Assembly: GCF_018130545.1 (NCBI RefSeq)
Contig: NZ_JAFCKF010000008.1
Span: 124,001-188,000, forward strand
DNA: 64,000 bases
Direction: 5' to 3'
DNA from: Bradyrhizobium tropiciagri
GTDB lineage: Bacteria; Pseudomonadota; Alphaproteobacteria; Rhizobiales; Xanthobacteraceae
Shown here in pieces: positions 51,986 through 60,919 of this stretch. A program made the position numbers and the translations under genes. The notes below the pieces were generated by a model. The model did no database searches and was not told the DNA's origin. It worked only from the letters and a program-made list of their open reading frames with translations. The number at the start of each line of letters is the position of its first letter. Within the stretch, counting starts at the first letter, position 1.

Positions 51986-52678
51986 TCAGGGTTTCAGCCG
52001 CTGCAAGAACCCGGTGAGATCATCCGTGACATGGTCGACATAAGCCGCGTCGCGGCCCTCCAGCTCCCAGGTCTCGCGCACCACCTCCTGGCTGCCGTCG
52101 GGCACGACCAGCACGGTGGTCATGCCGAGCTCATGCGGCACCACCAGATTGCGCGCGAGGTCCTCGAACATCGCGGCCTTCGCCGGGTCGACGTCGTGCA
52201 GCCTGAGGAATTTCTGATAGGTCTGAGGCGCCGGTTTCGGTTCGAGATCGGCGGCAATGATGTCGAACACGCCGTCGAAATGATGGCCGATGCCGAGCCG
52301 GCCGAGCACCGCATCGACATGGTCGACCGAGCCGTTGGTCAGGATCAGCTTGCGTCCCGGCAGCTTCTCGATCGCAGCGCCCATCGCGGGATTCGGTTGC
52401 AACGGCGAGTGATCGATCTTGTGCACATAGGCGAGATAGTCGTCGGCCTGCACGCCGTGCTCGGTCATCATGCCGCGCATCGTGGTGCCGTAGCGCAGAT
52501 AATAATCCTTCTGCAGCCGACGTGCTTCCTCGGGCGAGATCTTCAGCCAGTTGCCGACAAACTCGCCGATCCGCGCATCGACCTGCTGCCACAGATTGAC
52601 GTGATGCGGGTACAGCGTGTTGTCGAGGTCGAACACCCAGGTCTCGACATGGCTGAAGCTGCGGGGAGTTTTGGTCAT
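51986..52678 (-). CDS. HAD-family pyrimidine 5'-nucleotidase
   Basis: 230 residues from the ATG at 52678; the frame upstream lies in a family B repeat. HAD motif [20 protein letters not shown] (nucleophile Asp in DLDNT), motif [14 protein letters not shown], motif III Lys in [14 protein letters not shown], motif [14 protein letters not shown]. The Sdt1-like subgroup dephosphorylates pyrimidine nucleotides and acts on vitamin B6 phosphates. Located between argB/DUF1036 genes and dapD on the same strand. Confidence 0.9.
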   Translation of the reverse strand: MTKTPRSFSHVETWVFDLDNTLYPHHVNLWQQVDARIGEFVGNWLKISPEEARRLQKDYYLRYGTTMRGMMTEHGVQADDYLAYVHKIDHSPLQPNPAMGAAIEKLPGRKLILTNGSVDHVDAVLGRLGIGHHFDGVFDIIAADLEPKPAPQTYQKFLRLHDVDPAKAAMFEDLARNLVVPHELGMTTVLVVPDGSQEVVRETWELEGRDAAYVDHVTDDLTGFLQRLKP

Positions 52679-52693
52679 GGCTCTCTCAACGCG

Positions 52694-52848
52694 TCGTCCC
52701 GGCGAAGGCCAGGACCCATACGCCGCGGCTGCAATTGGGGCCGTGGTGAGCGTTGCCTTTCGTTGTGGGTGTGTCGCCGGTGAACGACACATGGCGCGGT
52801 GGTTATGGGTCCCGGCCCCGTGCGCAATTGCGCACTAGGCCGGGACGA
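52694..52848. repeat. MITE-like repeat family B, copy 7
   Basis: Left end 52694-52719 (TCGTCCCGGCGAAGGCCAGG...), right end up to 52848 (...GCCGGGACGA). The right arm holds GTGCGCAATTGCGCAC in its hairpin loop, as in the left arm of copy 6. 155 bp, the longest copy. Confidence 0.85.
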
Positions 52849-52877
52849 CGTCGATATTTGTGGCGCCATCATCTTCA

Positions 52878-53924
52878 TCACGGCACCGCGAAGCGCAGCG
52901 TCTTGCCGCCGCTGGTCATGTCGACGGTGGTGAAACCGAGCGCGGTGAGGCCGCGGGTGGCGCAATCGCCCTGCTCGTTGACCTCGAACTTGCTGTCGCG
53001 GGTGCAGAGCTGCACCGCGCCGCCCCAGTTCAGCGGCCTGTCCTTGATGCGGATGGTGCGGTTATCGCCATCGACCGCTTCGGCAAAGGAATAGATCTGC
53101 TTCGGCGTGCCCGTGACGTCGGGATGCAGGCATTTGCCGGGGTCGATGCGATACCAGCCGCGGCTGGTCACCGCCTTGCCGTCGTCGGTCGCAACTGAGG
53201 CCATCACCTTGTACTGGGTGTCGTTGCACCAGGTCAGTCCTGACGCGGACGGCTTCTGCACGGCGTCGACCATGGCGGTGAAGAAGTTCGGCGACTGCAC
53301 GATGTCGCTGCCAAGCCCGCGGCTCTTGAGGAAGGCCGACAGCGCGCTCTGGGTCTTCGGCCCGTCGACGCCATCGATCGGCGCGGCGTCGTAGCCCGCG
53401 ATCACCAGCAGCCGCTGGATGCCGGCGAGCCGCGCCTGCTCGTCGTCATATTCGCTGTCCTCGGCGAGATAGGCGACGAGATTGCCGTCATCGGCCTGCG
53501 TCGGCGTGATCTGGGTGAACTGCGCCGGGGTCTGGCCGGAGCGGCACTGACGCGCGGCGGCGATGACGAAATTGTCCTGCGCGACGCACAGCGTATCGGT
53601 GCCGTTCTGCGGGATCGGCGAGGCGCCATAGACCCCGAGCGCGCGGGCGTTGAGCAGCACGCGATCGGCGGTGAGCGCGCCCTGCACGACGACGCGGCAG
53701 GTCGCGGGATCGATCCGGAACCAGCCGCGCGTCGCGGTTGCGGCCTTGTCGTCGATGCCGATCGCGGCCTCGATCACATAGCTCATGCGATTGCAGAGCT
53801 TGAGGTCGGCATGCGCCGGCGCCGACGAGAACAGGAACGACACCAGCGCGCCCGGCAGCGCCATCGCCAGCCGCGCCGCCGGTGACCGGCGAGGTTTCCT
53901 CGCCGTGTGTCCCGCGTCTGCCAT
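52878..53924 (-). CDS. Exported protein with two DUF1036 domains around a peptidoglycan-binding-like segment
   Basis: 348 residues. N-terminal signal (MALPGALVSFLFSSAPAHA). First DUF1036 copy ~40-130: LKLCNRMSYVIEAAIGIDD...TRGWFRIDPATCRVVV. Middle segment RLLVIAGYDAAPIDGVDGPKTQSALSAFL resembles a PG_binding_1 domain. Second copy ~235-340: LTWCNDTQYKVMASVATDD...SRGWYRIDPGKCLHP. The two halves align motif for motif, an internal duplication. Cys are conserved in each copy, so disulfides are likely. Predicted to act in the periplasm at the cell wall; function unknown. Start overlaps the argB stop (TAATG). Confidence 0.88.
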   Translation of the reverse strand: MADAGHTARKPRRSPAARLAMALPGALVSFLFSSAPAHADLKLCNRMSYVIEAAIGIDDKAATATRGWFRIDPATCRVVVQGALTADRVLLNARALGVYGASPIPQNGTDTLCVAQDNFVIAAARQCRSGQTPAQFTQITPTQADDGNLVAYLAEDSEYDDEQARLAGIQRLLVIAGYDAAPIDGVDGPKTQSALSAFLKSRGLGSDIVQSPNFFTAMVDAVQKPSASGLTWCNDTQYKVMASVATDDGKAVTSRGWYRIDPGKCLHPDVTGTPKQIYSFAEAVDGDNRTIRIKDRPLNWGGAVQLCTRDSKFEVNEQGDCATRGLTALGFTTVDMTSGGKTLRFAVP

Positions 53925-54817
53925 TACTTATGGATCAGCGTGCCGGTGCCCTGGTTGGTGAACAGCTCGAGCAGCACCGCGTGCTGGGTCTTGCCGTCGA
54001 TGATCACGACGCCCTGCACGCCCTGTTCGAGCGCATAGATGCAGGTCTCGACCTTCGGGATCATGCCGCCGGAGATCGTGCCGTCGGCGATCAGCTTGCG
54101 GGCTTCCTTGATCGACAGGTCCGGAATCAGCTTCTTGGACTTGTCGAGCACGCCGGGCACGTCGGTCAGCAGCAGCAGGCGCTTGGCCTTCAGCGCGCCG
54201 GCGATCGCACCGGCAAAGGTGTCGGCGTTGATGTTCAGCGTCTGGCCGTCCTGCGAGGTCGCGAGCGGCGCCAGCACCGGGATCAGCTCATAGCCGATCA
54301 GCTGGTTGAGCAGCGTCAGGTCGACCTTTTCAGGATCGCCGACGAAGCCGAGATCGACCGCCTTCTCGATGTTGGAATCGGGATCGACCATGGTGCGCGT
54401 CGTCTTCGACGCCTTCACCATGTTGCCGTCCTTGCCGGACAGGCCGACGGCCTTGCCGCCGGCTTCGTTGATGTAGCCGACGATCTGCTTGTTGACCGAG
54501 CCGGCCAGCACCATCTCGACGATCTCGATGGTCGCAGCGTCGGTGATGCGCAGGCCGGCCGCGAATTCCGACTGGATGCCAAGACGCTTCAGCATGGTCG
54601 CGATCTGCGGCCCGCCGCCATGCACGACCACCGGATTGATCGCGGTCTGCTCGAGCAGCACGATGTCGCGCGCGAACGCCTTGGCGGTCTCCTCGGCGCC
54701 CATGGCATGGCCGCCGTACTTGATGACGATGGTTTCCTCGTCATATTCCTGCATGTGCGGCAGCGCCTCGGACAGGATGCGGGCCTGATCGAGCGGGCTG
54801 ATGTGCTGGTCGGTCAT
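53924..54817 (-). CDS. argB: Acetylglutamate kinase
   Basis: 297 residues, amino-acid-kinase fold. [13 protein letters not shown] (ATP Lys), [22 protein letters not shown] (substrate loop), [30 protein letters not shown], and [32 protein letters not shown]. Phosphorylates N-acetylglutamate in arginine synthesis. The N-terminal helix preceding the fold ([14 protein letters not shown]) is that of the arginine-inhibited hexameric type. Followed by the DUF1036 gene with a one-base overlap. Confidence 0.96.
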   Translation of the reverse strand: MTDQHISPLDQARILSEALPHMQEYDEETIVIKYGGHAMGAEETAKAFARDIVLLEQTAINPVVVHGGGPQIATMLKRLGIQSEFAAGLRITDAATIEIVEMVLAGSVNKQIVGYINEAGGKAVGLSGKDGNMVKASKTTRTMVDPDSNIEKAVDLGFVGDPEKVDLTLLNQLIGYELIPVLAPLATSQDGQTLNINADTFAGAIAGALKAKRLLLLTDVPGVLDKSKKLIPDLSIKEARKLIADGTISGGMIPKVETCIYALEQGVQGVVIIDGKTQHAVLLELFTNQGTGTLIHK

Positions 54818-54912
54818 GGGGCTGGTCTCATCGTCAGCGGAGGGACGGGCGCGGTTCTATCTGATTGCCGGGCGCGGCGCAAAGCGGGTTGATGCAGGGC
54901 TGTCAGACTGTG

Positions 54913-55050
54913 GCCCCTCTGCCTTCTCCCCTTGTGGGAGAAGGTGGCGCGGATGCAATCCGCGCCGGATGAGGGGTTTGTCTCCGCGGATAGAGACCCC
55001 TCACCCACCTTCGCTCCGCGAAGGCCCCCTCTGCCACGAGGGGAGAGGGA
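54913..55050. repeat. Intergenic palindromic repeat, CCCCTC/GAGGGG type
   Basis: Opens CCCCTCTGCCTTCTCCCC and closes CCACGAGGGGAGAGGGA, with GCGCGGATGCAATCCGCGC and GTCTCCGCGGATAGAGAC hairpins inside. It occupies the space between argB and the DUF423 gene. A different family from A and B. Confidence 0.7.
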
Positions 55051-55059
55051 AAGGGCAGC

Positions 55060-55431
55060 CTATCCCTGCTTCGGCCACATCGCCGAAACCACCAGCACCA
55101 GCCAGCTCAGGATCAGCAGCGTTCCGCCAGTCGGCGCGGCCATCGGAAACAATCCATGGCCGGCATATTGGCGCAGCACCAGGTCGCCGGCGAACAATGA
55201 CGCCGCGATGACGAAACCCGCCGCCGCCGCCACTCCGAGCTTGGCATGGATGACCGCGCGGTCGGCGACCGCAATCGTCGCGATCGCGGCGGATGCATGG
55301 AACAGCAGCATCGAGGACGCCGCCGCCAGCCGCGTGGCGTCAGGCAAATGGGCAGCACCGGCCGCCAGCATCACCCCGCAGGCGCCCATGATCGCGGCTA
55401 GCCCAATCAGGAGGCGATGCACGCCGTTCAT
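55060..55431 (-). CDS. DUF423 small membrane protein
   Basis: 123 residues, four membrane helices: LLIGLAAIMGACGVMLAAGAAH, MLLFHASAAIATIAVADRAV, GVAAAAGFVIAASLFAGDLVLRQ and a C-terminal helix with TGGTLLILSWLVLVVSA. AFHASA-type and LFAGDL motifs are characteristic of DUF423 (YgdD-like). Function unknown. Start shares a base with the engB stop (TGATG). Confidence 0.9.
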   Translation of the reverse strand: MNGVHRLLIGLAAIMGACGVMLAAGAAHLPDATRLAAASSMLLFHASAAIATIAVADRAVIHAKLGVAAAAGFVIAASLFAGDLVLRQYAGHGLFPMAAPTGGTLLILSWLVLVVSAMWPKQG

Positions 55432-56081
55432 CAGCGCCGCTCCTCGATCAGGCGCACCATGGCGGCGCGCAGCTCCGGCATGCCGTCGCCGGTACGCGAC
55501 GAGGTCACCAGAATTTCGGGGAAGGCAGCGGGATGCTTGGCGAGCTTGGCGATGGTGTCGGCGGTGACGGTCTTCAGTTCGCCGGGTTTGACCTGGTCGG
55601 CCTTGGTCAGCACGACCTGGTAGCTGACCGCGGACTTGTCCAGCGTCTTCAGCACGTCGAGATCGACGTCCTTGATGCCGTGGCGCGCGTCGATCAGCAC
55701 ATAGACCCGCGCCAGCGTGGCGCGTCCGAGCAGGAATTTATGGATCAGCGCCGTCCATGACGCGACCTTGGTCTTCGGCGCCGAGGCGTAGCCGTAGCCG
55801 GGCATGTCGACCAGGCGGAAGGCTGCGTTCTCGGGCCCCTCGAAGAAGATCAATTCCTGGGTGCGGCCGGGCGTGTGCGAGGTGCGCGCGAGGTTGCTGC
55901 GGCCGGTCAGCGCGTTGATCAGGCTCGACTTGCCGACATTGGAGCGGCCGGCAAACGCGACCTCGAGGCCGGCCATCGGCGGCAGCGTCTCGATCGAGGG
56001 CGAAGCCCAGATGAAGCGCCAGTCGCCGGCGAACAGCTTTCGCCCCTGCTCGATCAGCTCCGCATTGGGTTCGGCGGTCAT
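55431..56081 (-). CDS. engB: Ribosome-biogenesis GTP-binding protein (YihA/YsxC)
   Basis: 216 residues from the ATG at 56081; a start at 56102 is possible. GTPase: G1 GRSNVGKS at 45-52, switch I TSHTPGRTQEL, G3 DMPGYGYAS from 92, G4 LTKADQVK and G5 TSSRTGDG. Needed for large ribosomal subunit assembly. Follows yidC on the same strand after a palindromic repeat and overlaps the DUF423 gene by one base. Confidence 0.95.
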   Translation of the reverse strand: MTAEPNAELIEQGRKLFAGDWRFIWASPSIETLPPMAGLEVAFAGRSNVGKSSLINALTGRSNLARTSHTPGRTQELIFFEGPENAAFRLVDMPGYGYASAPKTKVASWTALIHKFLLGRATLARVYVLIDARHGIKDVDLDVLKTLDKSAVSYQVVLTKADQVKPGELKTVTADTIAKLAKHPAAFPEILVTSSRTGDGMPELRAAMVRLIEERR

Positions 56082-56143
56082 ATGCGAAGGATCCCATTTC
56101 ATCGTGGTCGGGCAAAAGCCCAAGGCGCAGCTTTGGCGTAAGA

Positions 56144-56222
56144 CGACCCGGCCATCCCCGTCAACGTCTTGTCTTGCTGGTCTCCAAAATGTCGATGCCC
56201 GGCACGAGGCCGGGCATGACGC
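56144..56222. repeat. Intergenic palindromic repeat, GACCCGGCC/GGCCGGG type
   Basis: GACCCGGCCATCC at the left and GATGCCCGGCACGAGGCCGGGC at the right; related to the unit at 47055-47142. Located between yidC and engB. Confidence 0.6.
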
Positions 56223-56246
56223 AGTGATCGGGCGGATTGCCGGAAG

Positions 56247-58130
56247 CTATGTCGGCTTCTTGGCGAACGTCGACTTCAGATTGTCGAACAACTCCACCTT
56301 CACGCCGTTCTTGCGCATGATGAAGCTCTGCTGCAGCACCGAGAGCGTGTTGTTCCAGGCCCAGTAGATCACGAGACCCGCCGGGAAGCCGGCCAGCATG
56401 AAGGTGAAGATCAGCGGCATCCAGTCGAAGATGATCTTCTGGGTCGGATCCGGCGGCGCCGGGTTGAGCTTCATCTGGACCCACATCGTGATGCCCATGA
56501 TGATCGGCCAGATGCCCATCACCAGATAGGCGCCGAAATGCGGTCCGAGCAGCGCGATCGGATCGAATGGGACGAGGCCGAACAGCGTGAACAGATTGGT
56601 CGGATCGGGCGCGGAGAGATCCTTGATCCAGCCGAAGAACGGTGCGTGCCGCATCTCGATGGTGATGAACAGCACCTTGTAGAGCGAGAAGAACACCGGG
56701 ATCTGCAAGGCGACGGGAAGACAACCGGCGATCGGGTTGATCTTCTCCTTCTTGTAGATCTCCATCATCTCCTGCTGCTGCTTCACGCGGTCGTCAGGAT
56801 AGCGTTCCTTCAGCGCCTGCAGCTGCGGCTGCACCGACTTCATCTTCGCCATCGAGGCGTAGGACTTGTTGGCGAGCGGGAAGAACAAGAGCTTCACGAT
56901 CACGGTCACGAGCAGGATCGCGATGCCGAAATTGCCGACCAGGCGATAGAACCAGTCGAGCGCCAGGAACATCGGCTTGGTGATGAAGTAGAAGTGGCCC
57001 CAGTCGATCAGGAGATCGAAATGGTTGAGGCCGAGCTGCTTGTTGTAGCCGCCGAAGCCGACCAGCGGGAAGTTGAGGCCGACGGTTGCGGCTTCCTTGG
57101 CGCCGGCGAACAGCCGCGCATTGGCAACGCCGGTGCCGCCGATCGGAATCGTCTGCGCGCCGAGCATGTAGTCGGCCTGGTAGCGCTTGTCGCCGGTGGT
57201 GAAGCGGGCGCTGTCCAGCGTCGCGTTGGTTTCCGGCAGCAGCGCGGTGGCCCAATATTTGTCGGTGATGCCGAGCCAGCCGTCGGTGACCTTCGAGAAC
57301 ACGATGCCGCGCGAATTGCCGCCGGTCGGGGTCTTGGCTTCGTCGAGGTTCTTGTAGGTGAATTCCTGCAGGCCCTGCTCGCCGAGATAGCCGATCGGGC
57401 CTTCGTGCAGGATCGCGTAACCGGAGACCGGCGGCTTGCCGCCGCGCGAGATCAGCCCGAACGGATACAGCGTCACCGGCGCGCTGCCTTGATTGTTGAC
57501 CTCGTCCTTGATGCTGAAGAGGTAGCGATCGTCGACCGAGATGGTGCGGCGGAAGGTCAGGCCCTGGCCATTCTCGTATTTCAGAACCACCGGGGTGCTC
57601 GGCGACAGGCTGTTCGATCCCTCCTGCTGCCAGACCGTTTCGGCGTCCGGCGTCTTCACCGACGCGCCATTGGCGGTCAGCCAAAGGAACTCGGCGTAAT
57701 AAGGCTCGGCCGTGCCGGACGGCGACAGCAGCACGACGGCCGGCGATTTGGGATCGACCGTCTCGCGGAACTGGACCAGCGCCAGATCGTCGATCCGGGC
57801 GCCCTTCAACGCGATGCTGCCGATGACGCGCGGGGTCTCGATCTTGATGCGCGGGCCGGCTGCAAGCACGGCCTCGCGGCTTGCCACCGGAGCGTCAGCA
57901 GCAGGCGCGCCCGGTGCCGGTGAGGGCGTGGTCGAAGCACCCGGAGCGGCGCCAGGAGCAGCGCCTGGTGCGGCCCCCGGGGTTGCCTGCGGCGACGGCT
58001 TCAGCAATTCGGCCTGTTTCTGCGCCTCGCGCTGCTTCTCCATCTGCGGCACGTTGTAGAAATATTGCCAGGCGATCAGGACGAGGCCGGACAGAATGAC
58101 GGCAAGGATCGTGTTGCGGTTGTCGGACAT
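56247..58130 (-). CDS. yidC: Membrane protein insertase YidC
   Basis: 627 residues. N-terminal helix ILAVILSGLVLIAWQYFYNVP, a Pro/Ala-rich linker with four PGAA-type repeats (~48-75), the periplasmic beta-sandwich domain (~90-360), then the conserved core of five helices from LALDWFYRLVGNFGIAILLVTVIVKLLFF, with FPLANKSYASMAKMKSVQPQLQAL and GCLPVALQIPVFFSLYKVLF. The hydrophilic-groove Arg lies in the VIVKLL helix region. Inserts membrane proteins with or without SecYEG. Three bases after rnpA on the same strand; yidD is absent from the gap. Confidence 0.96.
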   Translation of the reverse strand: MSDNRNTILAVILSGLVLIAWQYFYNVPQMEKQREAQKQAELLKPSPQATPGAAPGAAPGAAPGASTTPSPAPGAPAADAPVASREAVLAAGPRIKIETPRVIGSIALKGARIDDLALVQFRETVDPKSPAVVLLSPSGTAEPYYAEFLWLTANGASVKTPDAETVWQQEGSNSLSPSTPVVLKYENGQGLTFRRTISVDDRYLFSIKDEVNNQGSAPVTLYPFGLISRGGKPPVSGYAILHEGPIGYLGEQGLQEFTYKNLDEAKTPTGGNSRGIVFSKVTDGWLGITDKYWATALLPETNATLDSARFTTGDKRYQADYMLGAQTIPIGGTGVANARLFAGAKEAATVGLNFPLVGFGGYNKQLGLNHFDLLIDWGHFYFITKPMFLALDWFYRLVGNFGIAILLVTVIVKLLFFPLANKSYASMAKMKSVQPQLQALKERYPDDRVKQQQEMMEIYKKEKINPIAGCLPVALQIPVFFSLYKVLFITIEMRHAPFFGWIKDLSAPDPTNLFTLFGLVPFDPIALLGPHFGAYLVMGIWPIIMGITMWVQMKLNPAPPDPTQKIIFDWMPLIFTFMLAGFPAGLVIYWAWNNTLSVLQQSFIMRKNGVKVELFDNLKSTFAKKPT

Positions 58131-58133
58131 CTC

Positions 58134-58514
58134 TTAGGGTCTCGTCATTCCATTCGGATTGGGCGCGCTTTTGTTACCCGCCTTTTGCGCAGGCCGGTCG
58201 AGGCGGCGCAGCGCCGACCGCAGGTCGTCAATCATGGTCGCAAAGTCGCGGGTCAGCGCGTCACGGCGGCCGACTAGCACATAATCATGGTGCGGCCGCA
58301 TGAATACGGCATCGACCCGTCTCATCACTTCGCGAAGCCGGCGGCGGATGCGGTTGCGCTCGGTCGCGGTGCCATTCTTCTTGGTGACGGTATAGCCGAC
58401 GCGGATCGGGCCCTGATCGTCACGGCAGCGGCCCTGCAGCACAAAAGCTGCGGCATTCGCCCGTGCGCCATTGGCAACGGCGAGGAAATCCGCCCGCTGC
58501 CTCAGCCGATCCAT
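58134..58514 (-). CDS. rnpA: Ribonuclease P protein component
   Basis: 126 residues from the ATG at 58514 with GGAGA upstream. MDRLRQRADFLAVANGARANAAAFVLQGR, then the signature GYTVTKKNGTATERNRIRRRLREVMRR, which lines the RNA-binding cleft. The C-terminal part is Ala/Lys/Pro-rich. Assists the RNase P RNA in tRNA 5' maturation. Between rpmH and yidC, as in most bacteria. Confidence 0.95.
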   Translation of the reverse strand: MDRLRQRADFLAVANGARANAAAFVLQGRCRDDQGPIRVGYTVTKKNGTATERNRIRRRLREVMRRVDAVFMRPHHDYVLVGRRDALTRDFATMIDDLRSALRRLDRPAQKAGNKSAPNPNGMTRP

Positions 58515-58546
58515 AATGGGTATCTCCGGAGAGGAGACGTCCGGGC

Positions 58547-58681
58547 TCAGGCGCTCAGGCGCTTGCGGCCGCGCGCGCGACGCGCAGCGAGGACCTTGCG
58601 GCCGCCGGCCGTGGCGAGACGGGCGCGGAAGCCGTGACGGCGCTTGCGCACCAGTTTGCTGGGTTGATAAGTCCGCTTCAC
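58547..58681 (-). CDS. rpmH: 50S ribosomal protein L34
   Basis: 44 residues from a GTG start at 58681 with GGAGAAT 6 bp upstream: begins [20 protein letters not shown] and ends RGRKRLSA. Highly basic and complete. First gene of the rpmH-rnpA-yidC unit, 32 bp before rnpA. Confidence 0.96.
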   Translation of the reverse strand: MKRTYQPSKLVRKRRHGFRARLATAGGRKVLAARRARGRKRLSA

Positions 58682-59045
58682 GGGTAATTCTCCGCTGACC
58701 GGGCAATTTGCCGTTGTATTGAGATGGAGTCCGATGATGCTGGCGGGCCCGAACGAGCCGTTTGCGGCCCCAAAGAGCCGCCCCCGGTCAAGAACCGGGC
58801 CACCGCGGACAGTTGGCGCGGCTTATAAGGGAGCGCCCTGTTTTCGTCAATGTCACAGGGCGTCGCAAAAAGGGTTCTTTGAAACGTCGCAATTGGAGCG
58901 AATATATCTGATTTCGCGGGGTATTTGACGGTAAGGGTACGCTTTGGGGCGTTCGGGGAACCGCCGACATTAGCGATCCGTAATTTGACCGGCTTGGGGG
59001 CCGGGCCGCATCTTCCGACCCCTAAGCCAAACAAGGCCTTATCTT
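58682..59045. other. 364-bp divergent spacer between rpmH and the sensor kinase
   Basis: Carries the rpmH promoter (58822-58850) and a ~140-bp untranslated leader for rpmH. The right half should hold the kinase promoter, but no clear -35/-10 pair was found. No gene is seen. Confidence 0.5.
58822..58850 (-). promoter_or_regulatory. Strong sigma70 promoter for rpmH-rnpA-yidC
   Basis: On the minus strand TTGACG (58850-58845), 17-bp spacer, TATAAG (58827-58822). Transcription would start near 58814, giving a leader of ~130 bases before rpmH. One of the best consensus matches in the window, as expected for a ribosomal protein gene. Confidence 0.75.
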
Positions 59046-60524
59046 GTGGCTCTAACTGACGATCAGGCGACCGCGCAGAAGCAGCGGCCCAAGCCGACCC
59101 TTCGGCTCGGGTTGTCGGGCAAGCTGTTGCTGCTGACGATCCCCCTGGTGATGATCGCCGGGCTCCTGATCTACGTGCCGGCGATCGCCAACTTCCGGAT
59201 GAATCGGCTCAATGACCGCCTGGCCGCCGCCAACACCGCGGCGCTGGTGCTGGATGCCGCCCCCTCCGGCCTGGTGCCGGATTCGCTGGCGCGGCAGATC
59301 CTGACCAGCATCGGCGCCCGTGCCGTCGCCATCAAGCTCGGCCAGCAGCGCCGCCTGCTCGCCAGCGCCGATTTGCCGGCCTCGATCGACCATGACGTCG
59401 ACATGCGGGCCATGACGGTGTGGTCGGCGATCGTCGATGCCTTCGAGATCATGCTAGAGCACGGCGACCAGACCATCCGCGTGGTCGGCCCGGCGCCGGG
59501 CCAGGCCCAATTCATCGAGGTGGTGATCGACGAGAAGCCGCTGCGGCAGGCGATGTATCGTTTCTCGCGCAACGTGCTGGTCGTCGCGCTGCTGATTGCC
59601 GGCCTGACCGCGGGCCTGGTCTATCTGGCGCTGCATTATCTGTTCGTCCGGCCGATGCGGCGATTGACCGCGAGTCTGGTCGGCTTCCACGAGAATCCGG
59701 AGAGTTCGGCGCGAATCATCGTGCCCAGCCAACGCGGCGACGAGATCGGCGTTGCCGAGCGCGAGCTGTCGGACATGCAGCGCGACCTCGTCTCGATGCT
59801 GCATCAGAAGAGCCGGCTCGCCGCGCTCGGGCTCGCCGTCTCCAAGATCAACCACGATCTGCGCAATCTGCTGGCGTCCTCGCAATTGCTGTCGGACCAG
59901 CTCGCCAGCGTGCCTGACCCCCGGGTGCAGCGCTTCGCGCCGAAACTGCTGCGTTCGCTGGAGCGCGCCATCGCGTTCTGCCAGTCGACGCTGTCTTATG
60001 GCCGCGCGCAGGAGGCGGCACCCGACCGGCGTGTCATCATGGTCGAGCCCGCCGTTGCCGAGGTCCGGGAATCGGCCGGGCTTGCAACCGATGTCTCGGT
60101 CACCTGGATCAGCGCGATCGAGCGCGGGCTGACCATCGACGCCGATCCGGACCAGCTGTTCCGCGTGCTGCTCAATCTGGTGCGCAACGCGACCCAGGCA
60201 CTGGAGACCCGGCAGGACAGCGACGGCGGTGCCCAGCAGATCCGCATCACCGGCCGCCGCGAGGGGACGGTTGCGATCATCGAGGTCTCCGATACCGGCC
60301 CCGGCGTGCCGGCCAAGGCGCGCGAGCATCTGTTCGAGGCATTCCAGACCTCCGGCCGCCCCGGCGGCAGCGGGTTGGGCCTTGCGATCGCCGCCGAACT
60401 GATCCGCGCCCATGGCGGTCATATCCATCTGGTCGAAGGCACCATCGGCGCCACCTTCCGGATCTCGATCCCGGATCGCCCGGTGGAGCTGCTGTCGATC
60501 CGCAGCGAGCGGGCGAGGGCGTAG
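59046..60524 (+). CDS. Sensor histidine kinase
   Basis: 492 residues from a GTG at 59046. Two membrane helices (LLLLTIPLVMIAGLLIYVPAIA at ~27-48 and VLVVALLIAGLTAGLVYLAL at ~177-196) enclose a ~125-residue periplasmic sensor. HAMP from FVRPMRRLTASLVGF, H-box AVSKINHDLRNLLAS with His270, N-box LLNLVRNATQAL, G1 VSDTGPGVP and G2 GGSGLGLAIA. No response regulator gene is next to it, so the partner must be elsewhere. Weak ribosome binding site. Confidence 0.93.
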   Translation: MALTDDQATAQKQRPKPTLRLGLSGKLLLLTIPLVMIAGLLIYVPAIANFRMNRLNDRLAAANTAALVLDAAPSGLVPDSLARQILTSIGARAVAIKLGQQRRLLASADLPASIDHDVDMRAMTVWSAIVDAFEIMLEHGDQTIRVVGPAPGQAQFIEVVIDEKPLRQAMYRFSRNVLVVALLIAGLTAGLVYLALHYLFVRPMRRLTASLVGFHENPESSARIIVPSQRGDEIGVAERELSDMQRDLVSMLHQKSRLAALGLAVSKINHDLRNLLASSQLLSDQLASVPDPRVQRFAPKLLRSLERAIAFCQSTLSYGRAQEAAPDRRVIMVEPAVAEVRESAGLATDVSVTWISAIERGLTIDADPDQLFRVLLNLVRNATQALETRQDSDGGAQQIRITGRREGTVAIIEVSDTGPGVPAKAREHLFEAFQTSGRPGGSGLGLAIAAELIRAHGGHIHLVEGTIGATFRISIPDRPVELLSIRSERARA

Positions 60525-60604
60525 GCGCCCTGCTGAATTCGGTCGCCGAAATTGGCGCTTCCAGAGCTTGCCAACCGGACCGGGAGCCTGTAGCTAGAGC
60601 GCTC

Positions 60605-60660
60605 TTTCGCGACGTTCCGGGCTTCCCGGAACCTTGCGGGCTTCAAGCCCACCCGCGAAA
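60605..60660 (+). other. Structured segment of nested hairpins just before tRNA-Arg
   Basis: Outer arms TTTCGCG (60605-60611) and CGCGAAA (60654-60660) enclose two stems: GTTCCGGG/CCCGGAAC (60614-60632) and GCGGGCTT/AAGCCCACCCGC (60636-60656 region). The whole folds as a three-way junction ending 2 bp before the tRNA. It might end the kinase transcript or be part of the tRNA precursor leader. No T-run follows. Confidence 0.5.
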
Positions 60661-60662
60661 AT

Positions 60663-60739
60663 GCGCCCGTAGCTCAGCTGGATAGAGCATCAGACTACGA
60701 ATCTGAGGGTCGGACGTTCGAATCGTTCCGGGCGCGCCA
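60663..60739 (+). tRNA. tRNA-Arg (anticodon ACG)
   Basis: 77 bases with all four arms: acceptor GCGCCCG (60663-60669) pairs with CGGGCGC (60729-60735); D arm GCTC/GAGC; anticodon stem TCAGA/TCTGA around loop CTACGAA, anticodon ACG at 60697-60699; T arm GGACG-TTCGAAT-CGTTC; discriminator G and encoded CCA (60737-60739). Wobble A34 is normally deaminated to inosine, reading CGU/CGC/CGA. Confidence 0.97.
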
Positions 60740-60919
60740 TTCGTCTTTGTTTTCATTGGATTTTTCCGGGGCGTGCTGGGCGAAACCGCCTGCCGCGCTG
60801 CGGCTTCCGTTGCCGCCGGGCCGCAGCGTTCAACTATTTGTGCAATGCGGTATTCGTTTTATTGCATTGCAACAAAGTGAGCCTAAATCTGCTTCTCGAT
60901 TCAATCGAGGAGCCTTCAC

